Source: Symbiodinium natans
Taxonomy: Eukaryota > Sar > Dinophyceae > Suessiales > Symbiodiniaceae
Length of the DNA stretch: 64,000 nt
Direction of reading: 5' to 3'
Assembly: GCA_905221605.1 (NCBI GenBank)
Contig: CAJNDS010002106.1
Span: 1-64,000 of the forward strand
Shown one piece after another: positions 53,701 through 61,697 of the stretch. The translations under genes and the position numbers were made by a program. Every line of letters starts with the position of its first letter. Position 1 is the first letter of the stretch. The notes beneath the pieces are model-generated. The model worked only from the letters and a program-made list of their open reading frames with translations, was not told where the DNA came from and ran no database searches.

Positions 53701-56700
53701 GCCGAAGCAGGGAGAAGGCCGAGGAGTATGCGTTCTACATGTGGCCAGGGTTTCTGACACCAATGAGTGTTCGGGAATGGGCATGTTGGACTCGGGAGCA
53801 TCACATCCTCTCAGATCACTTCGTCCTGGAGAACAGCTTCCGCAGCAAAAGGTGTTGGTGTCTTTAGCTGTTGGATCTCGGGAGATGTGTATTACCCCAG
53901 GTGGGACCCTGGTAACTCCTGAAATGGTAGATCCACTAGTGCCAATTGGCAAAGCGAGCGCCTTGGTTGGTCTCAGAGTTCAGTGGCGTGGTGGCAAGTG
54001 CACAGCCTCACATCCTGTTCTGGGGGAACTTCGCGTTCGTGATCTGAATGGGTGCCCTTGTTTGGAAAAGGAGGTGGCGCTTCAGATCATTGATGAAATG
54101 GATTGGTGCTCACCAAAGCAAGCTTTGAAGGTGGCACGTATGGTTCAAGGGTGTCCGAATACGGACAACGAGGTGGCTGTAAAAACGTCGTTGCAAAGCG
54201 CAGCGCGGACAGCGTCAGCGAATGAGGAGGAGTTCGTCCAGGCATGCTGGAGATTTCTTCGGTGGTATTATGGGGATATACCAGAAAATATGCTGATGGA
54301 GCTGTTGCCACGTGGAGATATTGCGGCGTTGCCTTTCAACCGTCATAAAAGGAGACGGCTGGCACGAGCAAAAAGGGTGGTGGTACACCTATTTTCAGGA
54401 AAACAAAAATGGCATTTTCCCAGTCGGGATGTGGAGGTACTGGAGCTGGATTTGACAAAAGGCGGTGACCTACATAATTCGAGCGTCTGGAAGTATCTTC
54501 TGCATCTGGCGGCTGAAGGAAAGGTGGTTGCTGTGGTGGGAGGACCTCCATGCAGGACAGTGTCAAGGTTGAGAGGTGAAGACGGTGGTCCACCTGTATT
54601 ACGCCGACGCTGTGGGCCTGAACGGTTGGGGTTAAAAAGTCTTCCTTGGCCACATCAAGAATTAGCTCAAAAGGATGGTGTTTTACTTCTGAAGATGCTT
54701 TTCCTATATGACGTGGCAGTGCATTCAAGGTGTGGAACTGCTGAAGTCATCAATGGGAGTTCTGTCTTTTTTGGCATGGAAAGCCCTGGGGACCCTGAAC
54801 TCATAGGGAAAGATTTCTCTCAGAACGGCAAAACGGTCTTGAGTGCTGAGGATCTGGTGGATGGTTCTCAGGAAGGGCTCTCAAGTCCTACCTTCTGGAG
54901 TTGGCCAGAGGTGAAAAGCTTTTGTGAGCGTTATGGAATGTACGCTGCACACTTTGATCAAGGAGCGTTGGGACATGCTCTGGTGAAACCTACGACTTTC
55001 CTGGTGTCTGATATGGAACTATGGGAATCGTTGGAACAGGTTCGCGTGGTTGTTCCGTGGTCAGCAACATTCGCTTCTACCCTGGAAGAGCGTATTGGAC
55101 AGTCCTCTATATGGGCGCGATGGGCGTTTGGATTGGTCAAAAGAATACGTCACAGGTTGGCACAATGGTTGCATGAGAGCGATGCTGAACGGGAAGCTAC
55201 GGTGTTAAAAAAAGAAGAACGAGAAGGGACGTTACGGAGGTTGACGACCGAGGAGCGAGCTTTCCGTGACCATTGCCTAAGGGGGCATATTCCCTTCAGA
55301 CGTGATTGTCAAATCTGTGTGTCTGCTGCTGGAAAAGAGCGTCGCCATTTGAGGCGAAAGCATGGGGATGCTTACACTTTATCATTGGACTTAGCGGGTC
55401 CATACAAGTGTTCAAAGGATGCTCACCAGCAGAAGCCACGACACGCTGTTATTGGTGTGTATCAATTTCCAATGTTGGATCCCAATGTGGGTCGCCCTCC
55501 AGAAAAGGAGGAAGATGCGGATGAGGTGGAAGATCAGGTGGCAGATGAAGGTGCTGGTGTCGGAGAATGGTTAGGCGATGCAGTCGCTAACTTCGAGGAG
55601 GAAGACTCTGCGCCGGTGGAACCTGCGCCAGTTCTGGAGGCAGAGGTGTTGAAAATCCAAGCTTCTGAAAAATCCTGGAAGGAACTGAAGGACCACTTGA
55701 CCCAACCTGTCCGTATGATCAACTTCGTTATGGTGGAGCCGATTGTGGACAAACAGCAAACAACTGTTTTGTCGGCAGTTCAAAGGATGATGGTGCGCTT
55801 GCAGAGACATGGGTATCCGGTGTTGAGAATCCACTCAGATCGAGCGGGGGAGTTTGTCAATGCACGCTTCCGGTCCTTTTGTGAAACTCGTCTGATATAT
55901 AGGACCACTGGTGATCCTGGAGTCCCGCAAACAAATGGGCGCGCTGAAGCATGTGTGGGTTTATTCAAACGTGGTGTCAGGTCGCTCTTAAAGGAGGCGC
56001 GACTCGGGCCGGCGTACTGGGCACTGGCTGCTCGCCATTGGTCAATGTTACGGTGGCAGAAAGCTGAAAGGGAGTTGGGGTTGAATCCTAAAGCATTGCT
56101 TCCCTTTGGTGCTCAGATTCAAGTCAAACGTCGTCCGTGGGAGTTGCTGGGTCCGGATGGAACAAAGAAAGGTCGGCAATGGGTCGATCGTACGCAGCCT
56201 GCACTTCTTTTGGGTCCATGCGATGACCTACCTGGTGGTTATTGGGTGGAAGCTCAAGGGACTGCAAAAGATCCGGATGAACTGGTGTTATTTCCCTGCA
56301 CTACGATTTTTTCCAATATCAAGGAACCGCCTGAATTGGAGCTGGAAGGGGTGGTAGAAGAACAGGAGCCTTCTCCTCCAGAGCATCGTCTCAAGGGGAA
56401 AAAACCGGCGCTTCGGTTCGCTGATGAAGAAGGTCCTCCTTTACCTCCGCCTCGCGATCCTCCAGTTCGTCATCGGTTAAATGAAAAAAGCCCGGCCTCT
56501 TCACTGCGTGGTCATGTGGGCTCCTTGCGCTTGCTTCGCAAGCGGGGGGAGAGTCCGCCCTTGGAAATTTTCGAGGATGACACGCAGGGTCTGGGGGAGC
56601 TGGAAGAAAATGCAGATGTCGAGGACAATGTTCCTGGTGATGAGTATTGGCCGACTTGCTGTTCTCCTCATGAAAATGCTTATTTGGTCTGCAAAAGTGG

Positions 56701-57133
56701 GACTGCTGAAGATGGAACACAGTTGGAAAAAGAAGAGCAAAAAGCCAAGTCAATGTATGAAAGGTCTATGTATGATTACGTGGACTGTGAGGAGCTTTTG
56801 GAAGGGATTGTATACCCAAAGAGGGTGAATCGAAGAGGTGGTATCAACAATTGGTGTACAAGTACGCGAGCTCTGGTGTTGGGCCACTATACTCATGGCG
56901 GAGTGTGTGGTATCACAAAAGAGACCCATCGAAGACCATGGCTATGTCGTTATTTGGCATCATTCGTGAGGCACCACAATCCTGAAGCCAAATTTTCTGC
57001 TCTTCAATCTCGTGCAATGCTCCGGTGTCATTGCATAGGGATAGTCACAATGAAAAACATTGCTGCAATTATGTGTGTGGCTTTGGTGACTATAAAGATG
57101 GTCAGCTGTGGGTTGAGGATGAAAAGGTTTTAG
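50720..57133 (+). CDS. Gag-protease-MTase-like-integrase polyprotein (first frame)
   Basis: Large first reading frame, 2137 aa from the first in-frame ATG (GCCATGG context, 71 bp after the LTR). The frame is open from the TTG at 50690, but that is not a likely start. Residues are counted from the ATG. There is a long low-complexity N-terminus, then a helical capsid-like region at about 435-660. A CCCH finger follows (C704, C714, C720, H724), then a CCHC knuckle (C734, C737, H742, C747) and a G/K-rich linker. Two retropepsin-like domains start at D863-T-A and D1024-S-G. A C5-cytosine methyltransferase-like domain spans about 1220-1450, with LFSG 1224-1227, GGPPC ending C1278, E1354 and a KPTT motif from K1423. 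Integrase has H1518, H1523, C1530, C1533 and D1557, D1707, E1743 (35 residues between the last two). Its C-terminal part runs to about residue 2090. The last ~45 codons read out of frame with family expectation, and the polyprotein continues in the next entry. Confidence 0.95.
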   Translation: MDMMRRRSEPGLSPTANEVEGNRGDGGEDREQMVQALTDGREVAMIQPTPQVENEVVPVQAANPFWSERAQEEMRLRQSRPASLPASGGDRSGEGTRRPPSLQDLLGQEPAPVERPSSGLMGQMERGTIGGVQADEELIPDVSGEEQTEDMAVVKRALKELLVQTKELGNRLHRVEEKSYTSAASGSASRARSSGVVDANTAYPLGMTPEKQYLPGQVFYTDGMGGFWTVLPDGTWLPIEGYDLPKGCDLQSLPGSRKGDVQVEDEKEVPMMHVAEGKKPSRLPPLNYPTGGPASGGYASGPPGLTHVPITSVPSGVDGSVAPAGNQPGFVSARETATQENSAGSGGYTMVDDVPYRWKMVAGKLELEKVPLTAVTPGIGHGLPQGPGGRVSLPPGAVVPRGMPITGDSSGTERPEALGKHVMSLPTLADYTPSNPTALGDWIAMIEPMLSSLTDTGRVWWQCVYSKAYQAYAKWLSVSPLERLGIKTELEGLKVVQTVHVLLEQRAVSLLLQAIPERLKTEIVSTRMLGSVMIFYKLLTVYQPGGANERSTMLNFLVQPSSATSISEAIKGVRQWAQWRSRLRELRASEPDATLLIKGLDALSSALLAKHPTVHFRVASFREKLGVDYSPTSETATQLAEMLQAEFELLLHSAGEQEVKQDSDAKKRARLNKAQKGTGDETEEGDKGKGKGKRYSGDGERPFCWIYGKTDAGCKFGSRCKFRHDKDSLERGRCFECGAVGHLQPQCPYKDGVSSNVDSNPERSRSKGNSPKGGKGGKGAKWGNAKKAEVAEGGDETANAGLDKGSASPSSPSTANQVLVEALEVLKSMKLSSEQSASGGDPSIRMLCGSGLLQQEGRVALVDTAATHLVRTLFPWECLPDTTVMVQSALGGVTMRITEKGTLIREDNGPLIIPLWLILEFGANLTVINGMCHVGAKSSLDQLLWFEHGCLVMDYKTAEKMVLHAERQRASWSHSQWRNGRADCGVGSSDATLLPKQGEGRGVCVLHVARVSDTNECSGMGMLDSGASHPLRSLRPGEQLPQQKVLVSLAVGSREMCITPGGTLVTPEMVDPLVPIGKASALVGLRVQWRGGKCTASHPVLGELRVRDLNGCPCLEKEVALQIIDEMDWCSPKQALKVARMVQGCPNTDNEVAVKTSLQSAARTASANEEEFVQACWRFLRWYYGDIPENMLMELLPRGDIAALPFNRHKRRRLARAKRVVVHLFSGKQKWHFPSRDVEVLELDLTKGGDLHNSSVWKYLLHLAAEGKVVAVVGGPPCRTVSRLRGEDGGPPVLRRRCGPERLGLKSLPWPHQELAQKDGVLLLKMLFLYDVAVHSRCGTAEVINGSSVFFGMESPGDPELIGKDFSQNGKTVLSAEDLVDGSQEGLSSPTFWSWPEVKSFCERYGMYAAHFDQGALGHALVKPTTFLVSDMELWESLEQVRVVVPWSATFASTLEERIGQSSIWARWAFGLVKRIRHRLAQWLHESDAEREATVLKKEEREGTLRRLTTEERAFRDHCLRGHIPFRRDCQICVSAAGKERRHLRRKHGDAYTLSLDLAGPYKCSKDAHQQKPRHAVIGVYQFPMLDPNVGRPPEKEEDADEVEDQVADEGAGVGEWLGDAVANFEEEDSAPVEPAPVLEAEVLKIQASEKSWKELKDHLTQPVRMINFVMVEPIVDKQQTTVLSAVQRMMVRLQRHGYPVLRIHSDRAGEFVNARFRSFCETRLIYRTTGDPGVPQTNGRAEACVGLFKRGVRSLLKEARLGPAYWALAARHWSMLRWQKAERELGLNPKALLPFGAQIQVKRRPWELLGPDGTKKGRQWVDRTQPALLLGPCDDLPGGYWVEAQGTAKDPDELVLFPCTTIFSNIKEPPELELEGVVEEQEPSPPEHRLKGKKPALRFADEEGPPLPPPRDPPVRHRLNEKSPASSLRGHVGSLRLLRKRGESPPLEIFEDDTQGLGELEENADVEDNVPGDEYWPTCCSPHENAYLVCKSGTAEDGTQLEKEEQKAKSMYERSMYDYVDCEELLEGIVYPKRVNRRGGINNWCTSTRALVLGHYTHGGVCGITKETHRRPWLCRYLASFVRHHNPEAKFSALQSRAMLRCHCIGIVTMKNIAAIMCVALVTIKMVSCGLRMKRF
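56984..57000 (+). other. Gag-pol frame change (-1) at an AAATTTT run
   Basis: Homology-like sequence passes from the first frame (…HHNPEAKF) to the -1 frame (…FCSSISCNAPVSLHRDSHN) here. The second frame is closed upstream by TGA at 56983, so the switch must lie at or just after it. The run GCC AAA TTT TCT is the natural place. It is not a canonical X XXY YYZ slippery heptamer in the reading frame. A one-base deletion in the A/T run, a base-calling or assembly error, or unusual programmed frameshifting would all fit. Identical LTRs argue that any mutation is recent. Confidence 0.7.
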
Positions 57134-60021
57134 AGGAAGGAGCTGAAGTGGTGGAGCAATCTTATGGGAAGAAAGTCCTACCTGGAAAATTGGTGGATAT
57201 CCACTGGAACTTCATGTCGTTCTTTCCGAGAAAGCTGCATGGCCCTATGCCTTGGAAAGGAAACAGGGTATCCTTGACAGGGTACACACCTGTTTTTATG
57301 GAGCGTTTGAGCTACAAGGATAGGTGCTATCTTCTCCAATGCAAGTTTCCTCTTCCGGAACCACAGGCTGAAGAAGGTGAAAAAAGGAAGTGGTTAAAAA
57401 TGACGTTGAAAGAGACCTCGCTGGACGACCTTGCAGAGGAAGTCGACTACGCTGTGTTCGAAGCGCATCAATGGGCTCTGGAGGAGCATTTGAGTATTCG
57501 ACGCCTAATTGCTGAACAGGAATGTTGCATCTTGGACGAGTTCCATGGATCGGCCAATGAGTCGAGTGAAGAAAAAGGATCAGAGACTAGAGAATGGCTG
57601 GTTAAAGCAAAAAGGGCTGAGGAACAGCTATCGAAGTTTTTGGTCAAAGCAGCTCAAGTTCAGCAAATGGTACAAGAAAATACTGCGCTTGAGGCAGCAG
57701 AGGAGGTTGAGTTTCTGCAAACAAAAACAATCCCTACACAGGAAGCCATGCAAGAGCTGGAAAAGTGGAGGGAATCATTGTCGGACGAGGTGACGTCTTT
57801 GGTGAAAGAGTTGGAGGTGGTAGAACCAACAACTCAAGAAAAGCTGGACAAATTGGCGGAAGAGCCTAATGCACCGGTGATTGAGTACGTTCCCAGTCTG
57901 GTGGTGTTTACCCGGAAGCAAGGGACAGGGAGGCGACGTGCCCGTATCTGTGCATGTGGAAACTTCATTTCGTCAACGGCAGCTACAGAATATGAAGGGC
58001 CGAGGTCACTCAGTCGTCACTCGCTGTACGCTCCAGGTTTAGATTCAACTACATTCAGGTGTCAAGTGAGGCACGCAGCATATATGGTGTGGATCATCGC
58101 TGGCTTAGACATTTCCAAAGCTTTTCTGACGGCGCCGATGAATAGGGCGCAAAGAGAAGGGCGTTTGGTGGTGGTGCAGCCCCCAAGGGCGGCGGTGAAA
58201 TTGGGTCTTTGCACAAAAGAGGAGCGGTGGATTGTGAGGAAGGCCTTGTACGGTTTGGCCGAAAGTCCTGCAGCATGGGTGGAGTGGCGAGACCAACGTC
58301 TTCAAGGTATGTCTTGGGTGTCAAAGGATGGACAAGCAATGAGCTTTCAGAGGTCCAACGCAGACCCAAGTCTGTTCCTTATTATGGCACAAGAAAAGCC
58401 GGAAGGTGCAAGCAAGTTGGTAGGGACAATGGGTCTTTACGTGGATGATTTTTTGATGGCTGGGACTATGACAGTGCTCCGGGAGGCCTTGGAACAGATT
58501 AGGAAGGAGTGGAAAACTTCTGAACCCGAGTTCTGTGGTCCAGGCTGCGGTGATGGATTCCTGAAGTTTTTAGGTGTCCAAATCTGGTATCGAAATGGCA
58601 GCTTCTTTCTCAACCAGGAGGACTTTGTGAGAGATTTGCTGAACCGACGAGGGTATCAGATCGATGAAACTGGAAAAGGGAGTAACCTGCCAATGGTGAA
58701 AGAAACTCCAGGTGAAGAAGAGGAGGTGGATATTCCTTCCTTGCGAGCGGCACAAGGTGCCGTAGGGGAGTTCCTCTGGGTGGCAATCAAAACTCGACCT
58801 GATTTGGCGTTCTGCACGAGCCAGTTGTCTTTGTGGACATCCCGAAGGCCGCGATTTGTGGTTAAAAAGGCTGAGGAGGTTTTCCGATACCTTGCTGCAA
58901 CTCCAACGTTAGGCTTGACGTTCGGAGCAATCGCAACATGCGAAAAAGAAAGGAATGAGGTGTTGCGTTATGGACGAGGTGTTAAGGTGGTGGAGTCCTA
59001 CGCGGATGCCAGCTTTGCAGCAGGTGAAAATGAAAAGAGCCACTCAGGAGCGGTAGTGGTGTGGGGTGACTGTCCAGTGATGTGGGCAACACAGAGACAA
59101 TCAACGGTGGCTTTAAGTACAGCTGAAGCTGAATTACATGCGTCCATAGAGGGAGCAACGATGATTCAGTCGTGCACCCCTATAATTGCTGCTTTGGTTG
59201 GAACAGGTGAAGAATCGCTGCAAAAAGTGCTGTATACAGATTCGGTTTCAACGTGCTCGATCATTCAATATCCTGCTGGAAGCTGGAGGACAAGACACCT
59301 GAGAATTCGAGCAGCCGGTGTCAGGTCTCTGGTGGACCGTGGTTATATGGTGATAGCGCATCTTCGCGGTGAGTATATGATCGCTGACCTGTTGACTAAG
59401 TTGATGAGTGGACAGGTGTACGCAAAGCAAAAGGCACTTTGGGGTCTCCGACTGTTGGTACAAGGGACTGACTTGAAAAAAGCCTCGCTTGCAATGGCGG
59501 TCATGATGGTGGCTGCATCTCTGCAAGGGATGGCAACTGGTGGCGAAGAAGTGTCCACGGCTGGATTCTTTTGCTCAGAAGAAGGGGTGTGCAAGGTCGC
59601 CAACACGTCTACGGTGATGGTTCTGGCTCAAGGTATTGAAATGGTTGTCAACAATTCAGACCTTGTTGCGTATTTGGTGGCAGCAATTATACTCTGGGAA
59701 CTGGCATGGTGCCTCTTTCGACGGCTGTATAAATGGCTGTGGATAAAGAAAGCGGTGGTTATTCCTGCGAGTGCCACTTTGTATACAACAGTGGGTGGGA
59801 ACTGTATGCACGCAAGCAGTGATTGTGATGTTCTGCGATATTCACAGCTCAGAGCTAAGACGCTTTGTAAGCATTGCCTCAAGGATGGCTGGGTGGTGAA
59901 TGCTGAGTTCCTTGGTGAGGAACGAGCCGCTGGACGTGAATTTTCCAAGTGCGAGGTGAAGAAATCCTCAATGGTAAAGGATTCAGCCAATGAGCTGAAG
60001 GTTCGTCCTGGAAGACGTTAA
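56986..60021 (+). CDS. Reverse transcriptase-RNase H polyprotein (second frame)
   Basis: Continuation of the polyprotein in the -1 frame, 1011 codons after a stop at 56983-56985. There is no ATG before 57214, so it is not an independent gene. Residues are counted from 56986. It opens with a conserved HRDSHN...GELWVED-like segment (here SLHRDSHNEK, GQLWVED). Reverse transcriptase has D375 in LDISKAF, an ALYGL motif, and YVDD with D487 and D488. RNase H has D674 (YADAS), E714/E716 (TAEAEL), D752 (YTDS) and D801 (IADLLTK). After RNase H, where copia pol normally ends, come a hydrophobic stretch 833-847, a short region with two N-glycosylation sequons (N873, N889), a strong membrane-like segment 893-911 followed by basic residues, and a Cys/His module (C940, H942, C947, C961, C964). 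RT copies genomic RNA and RNase H removes it. Confidence 0.95.
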   Translation, partial: SQIFCSSISCNAPVSLHRDSHNEKHCCNYVCGFGDYKDGQLWVEDEKVLEEGAEVVEQSYGKKVLPGKLVDIHWNFMSFFPRKLHGPMPWKGNRVSLTGYTPVFMERLSYKDRCYLLQCKFPLPEPQAEEGEKRKWLKMTLKETSLDDLAEEVDYAVFEAHQWALEEHLSIRRLIAEQECCILDEFHGSANESSEEKGSETREWLVKAKRAEEQLSKFLVKAAQVQQMVQENTALEAAEEVEFLQTKTIPTQEAMQELEKWRESLSDEVTSLVKELEVVEPTTQEKLDKLAEEPNAPVIEYVPSLVVFTRKQGTGRRRARICACGNFISSTAATEYEGPRSLSRHSLYAPGLDSTTFRCQVRHAAYMVWIIAGLDISKAFLTAPMNRAQREGRLVVVQPPRAAVKLGLCTKEERWIVRKALYGLAESPAAWVEWRDQRLQGMSWVSKDGQAMSFQRSNADPSLFLIMAQEKPEGASKLVGTMGLYVDDFLMAGTMTVLREALEQIRKEWKTSEPEFCGPGCGDGFLKFLGVQIWYRNGSFFLNQEDFVRDLLNRRGYQIDETGKGSNLPMVKETPGEEEEVDIPSLRAAQGAVGEFLWVAIKTRPDLAFCTSQLSLWTSRRPRFVVKKAEEVFRYLAATPTLGLTFGAIATCEKERNEVLRYGRGVKVVESYADASFAAGENEKSHSGAVVVWGDCPVMWATQRQSTVALSTAEAELHASIEGATMIQSCTPIIAALVGTGEESLQKVLYTDSVSTCSIIQYPAGSWRTRHLRIRAAGVRSLVDRGYMVIAHLRGEYMIADLLTKLMSGQVYAKQKALWGLRLLVQGTDLKKASLAMAVMMVAASLQGMATGGEEVSTAGFFCSEEGVCKVANTSTVMVLAQGIEMVVNNSDLVAYLVAAIILWELAWCLFRRLYKWLWIKKAVVIPASATLYTTVGGNCMHASSDCDVLRYSQLRAKTLCKHCLKDGWVVNAEFLGEERAAGREFSKCEVKKSSMVKDSANELKVRPGRR

Positions 60022-60124
60022 ACCACAATGTGCATTTCAAGCAGCTGGCTGCTGCCTAAATGGCGGTTTTTGGCCAAAGATCTGCACCTCCAATGTGTCC
60101 TAGGAAATCCTAGGACAGGGGGAG
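60022..60124 (+). other. Retrotransposon 3' untranslated segment
   Basis: About 100 bp between the pol stop codon and the 3' LTR, ending in the polypurine tract. It contains TCCTAGGAAATCCTAGGA, a short imperfect inverted repeat just before the tract. Nothing else is recognised. Confidence 0.6.
60117..60124 (+). promoter_or_regulatory. Polypurine tract
   Basis: AGGGGGAG directly abuts the 3' LTR, the expected place and composition for the RNase H-resistant primer of plus-strand DNA synthesis. One pyrimidine interrupts a longer purine-rich stretch from about 60112. Confidence 0.85.
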
Positions 60125-60360
60125 TGCGGAGCTGCAATTGGTATTGTAGAAAGGAGTTGGTATTGGAGGTTGAAGGGTCAATGAACCCGGTAATCTTTGG
60201 CTCAAGGCTCAAGCCATGACCAAAGCGGTCGAAGGTTTCGTAAAAAGTGTGCCCTTGGTTTGGGGTCTTGCTGTTCGGTTGTTGGTTGTTCCAGGGGTAA
60301 TAAGGGCTTCTGTTGGGGTTGACTGTCTTGTTCCCTGTCCTCCTTCGGTTGCCCCCCGTA
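60125..60360 (+). repeat. 3' LTR
   Basis: Identical copy of the 5' LTR, preceded by a purine tract and followed directly by the CCCTA target duplication and further CCCTAAA units. The spliced-leader-like stretch lies at 60196-60213. As the downstream LTR it should supply the transcript's 3' end signal. I could not identify a poly(A) signal. Confidence 0.97.
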
Positions 60361-60365
60361 CCCTA
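60361..60365. repeat. Right target-site duplication CCCTA
   Basis: Matches 50409-50413. The CCCTAAA tract continues to about 60381, so the insertion split one telomere-like block. Confidence 0.85.
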
Positions 60366-61610
60366 AACCCTAAACCCTAAATTTGCTAAGGATCCCCCTG
60401 TGCCGGAAAAAAGGGTTCAGGGTTTAGGGTTTTAGGGTTTAGGGTTTTTAGGGTTTTTAGGGTTTTTAGGGTTTAGGGTTTAGGGTTTTAGGGTTTTTAG
60501 GGTTTTTAGGGTTTTTAGGGTTTTTAGGGTTTAGGGTTTAGGGTTCAGGGTTTCGGGTTTCAGGCGCGTACCGATTTTGGGGAGCCAAATCAGCCTTATC
60601 AAGGGATTGTACTTGGGAATGTACTATATTTGGGGAATGGAAGGAGTAACCCTAATATTGGGGATCCTGGTATAGAAGGGGTTGGACGACATTGCAGGCA
60701 GCAGCACATACTTCAGAACCCTTTGAAAAAAGGTATAAGGGGCATGTGCAGTATGAACCCTAAACCCTAACCCTAAACCCTCTCTCTCTACCCTAAACCC
60801 AAAAAGCCCAAAAACCCTAAACCCTAAGCCCTATTGCAACAGGCTTCGCGCTTCGCCTGGATTGCTCGTACATCCCAACCTCCTCGACTGTGTGGCGGAG
60901 GCAGGACACAAGCGGTCGCTCTCCGAGCAGACTACCAAGGACCCTTCACTTGACCGAGAACAACTGGTGGAAAGGAAAGCTAAGCTCCTGCTGCACAAGT
61001 TTCCGTAAACCTTAAACCCTAAACCCTAAACCCTAAACCCTAAACCCTAAACTCGGAACCCTAAACCCCCGAAGTGGTTGGTTTAACTCCCCGGTTGCCA
61101 GGCGAAGCCGGTGCCTGCAAGCCCCAAGCCCTAGACCGTGGCAGCTCTTCCATCTTCGTAGGACATGTTGGGGGGTTTAGGGTTTAGGGTTTAGGGTTTT
61201 GGGCATTGGGGTTTAGGATTTGGGGTTTAGGGTAACCCTGGGATGCCCTTAAGGAATCCCAGCTCGGCTCAGCCCGCGACACCGCCGGATGGGCAGCAAA
61301 CTGGCGCCTTAAGGGCCATGCCATCTGAGGAACACTCTCGTTTAGGGTTTAGGGTTTAGGGTTTAATTGGGGTTTAGGGTTTAGGGTTTAGGGCTAGGGT
61401 TCTTAAGCCAGGGGGTTTCCAAGGGGGGGGTCTATATATGTAACCCAAGGCTACTCACTAAGGCGCCCCAAGCTTCTCTGAGGTTTTCTAGGTACCCTAA
61501 ACCCTAAACCCTAAACCCTAAAGCCTACACCCTAAACCCTGAATCCTAAACCCTAAACCCCATGAATCCCCCCTCCCTTAAGGCCCCTATAATTGGCGGC
61601 ATCTAGGGCT
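60361..61610. repeat. Telomere-like and TTTTTAGGG variant arrays
   Basis: CCCTAAA 60361-60381; 60415-60560 with uniform TTTTTAGGG 9-mers in two runs; CCCTAAA 60752-60830, 61008-61070 and 61494-61562; TTTAGGG 61172-61235 and 61341-61395. No gene seen. Confidence 0.85.
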
Positions 61611-61697
61611 TACCCGAAGGCTTCCTTCGTAGTAGTACCTGTTTGGGGTAGTATACGAGAATAAATTCCAAAGGAACTACGCTGGAGCCTTCAGGTA
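61611..61697. repeat. MITE family B, copy 8
   Basis: TACCCGAAGGCTTCCTTCGT / CTACGCTGGAGCCTTCAGGTA, with TTTGGGGTAGTATA inside. Confidence 0.8.

Larger units (their letters stand above)
50414..60360 (+). mobile_element. Complete Ty1/copia-type LTR retrotransposon, recently inserted
   Basis: The element is 9947 bp: LTR (236 bp), primer-binding site, gag-pol in two overlapping frames, polypurine tract, LTR (236 bp). Integrase precedes reverse transcriptase, which is the copia and not the gypsy order. By eye the two LTRs are identical at all 236 positions, so insertion is recent. The element is flanked by CCCTA at 50409-50413 and 60361-60365, and removing it with one CCCTA restores an uninterrupted CCCTAAA tract. 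No telomere-like block lies inside it, although blocks occur every few hundred bases on both sides. It may still be active apart from the frame change near 56990. That it belongs to a dinoflagellate copia lineage is inferred from remembered resemblance of its integrase and methyltransferase-like motifs to dinoflagellate polyproteins. Confidence 0.97.
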
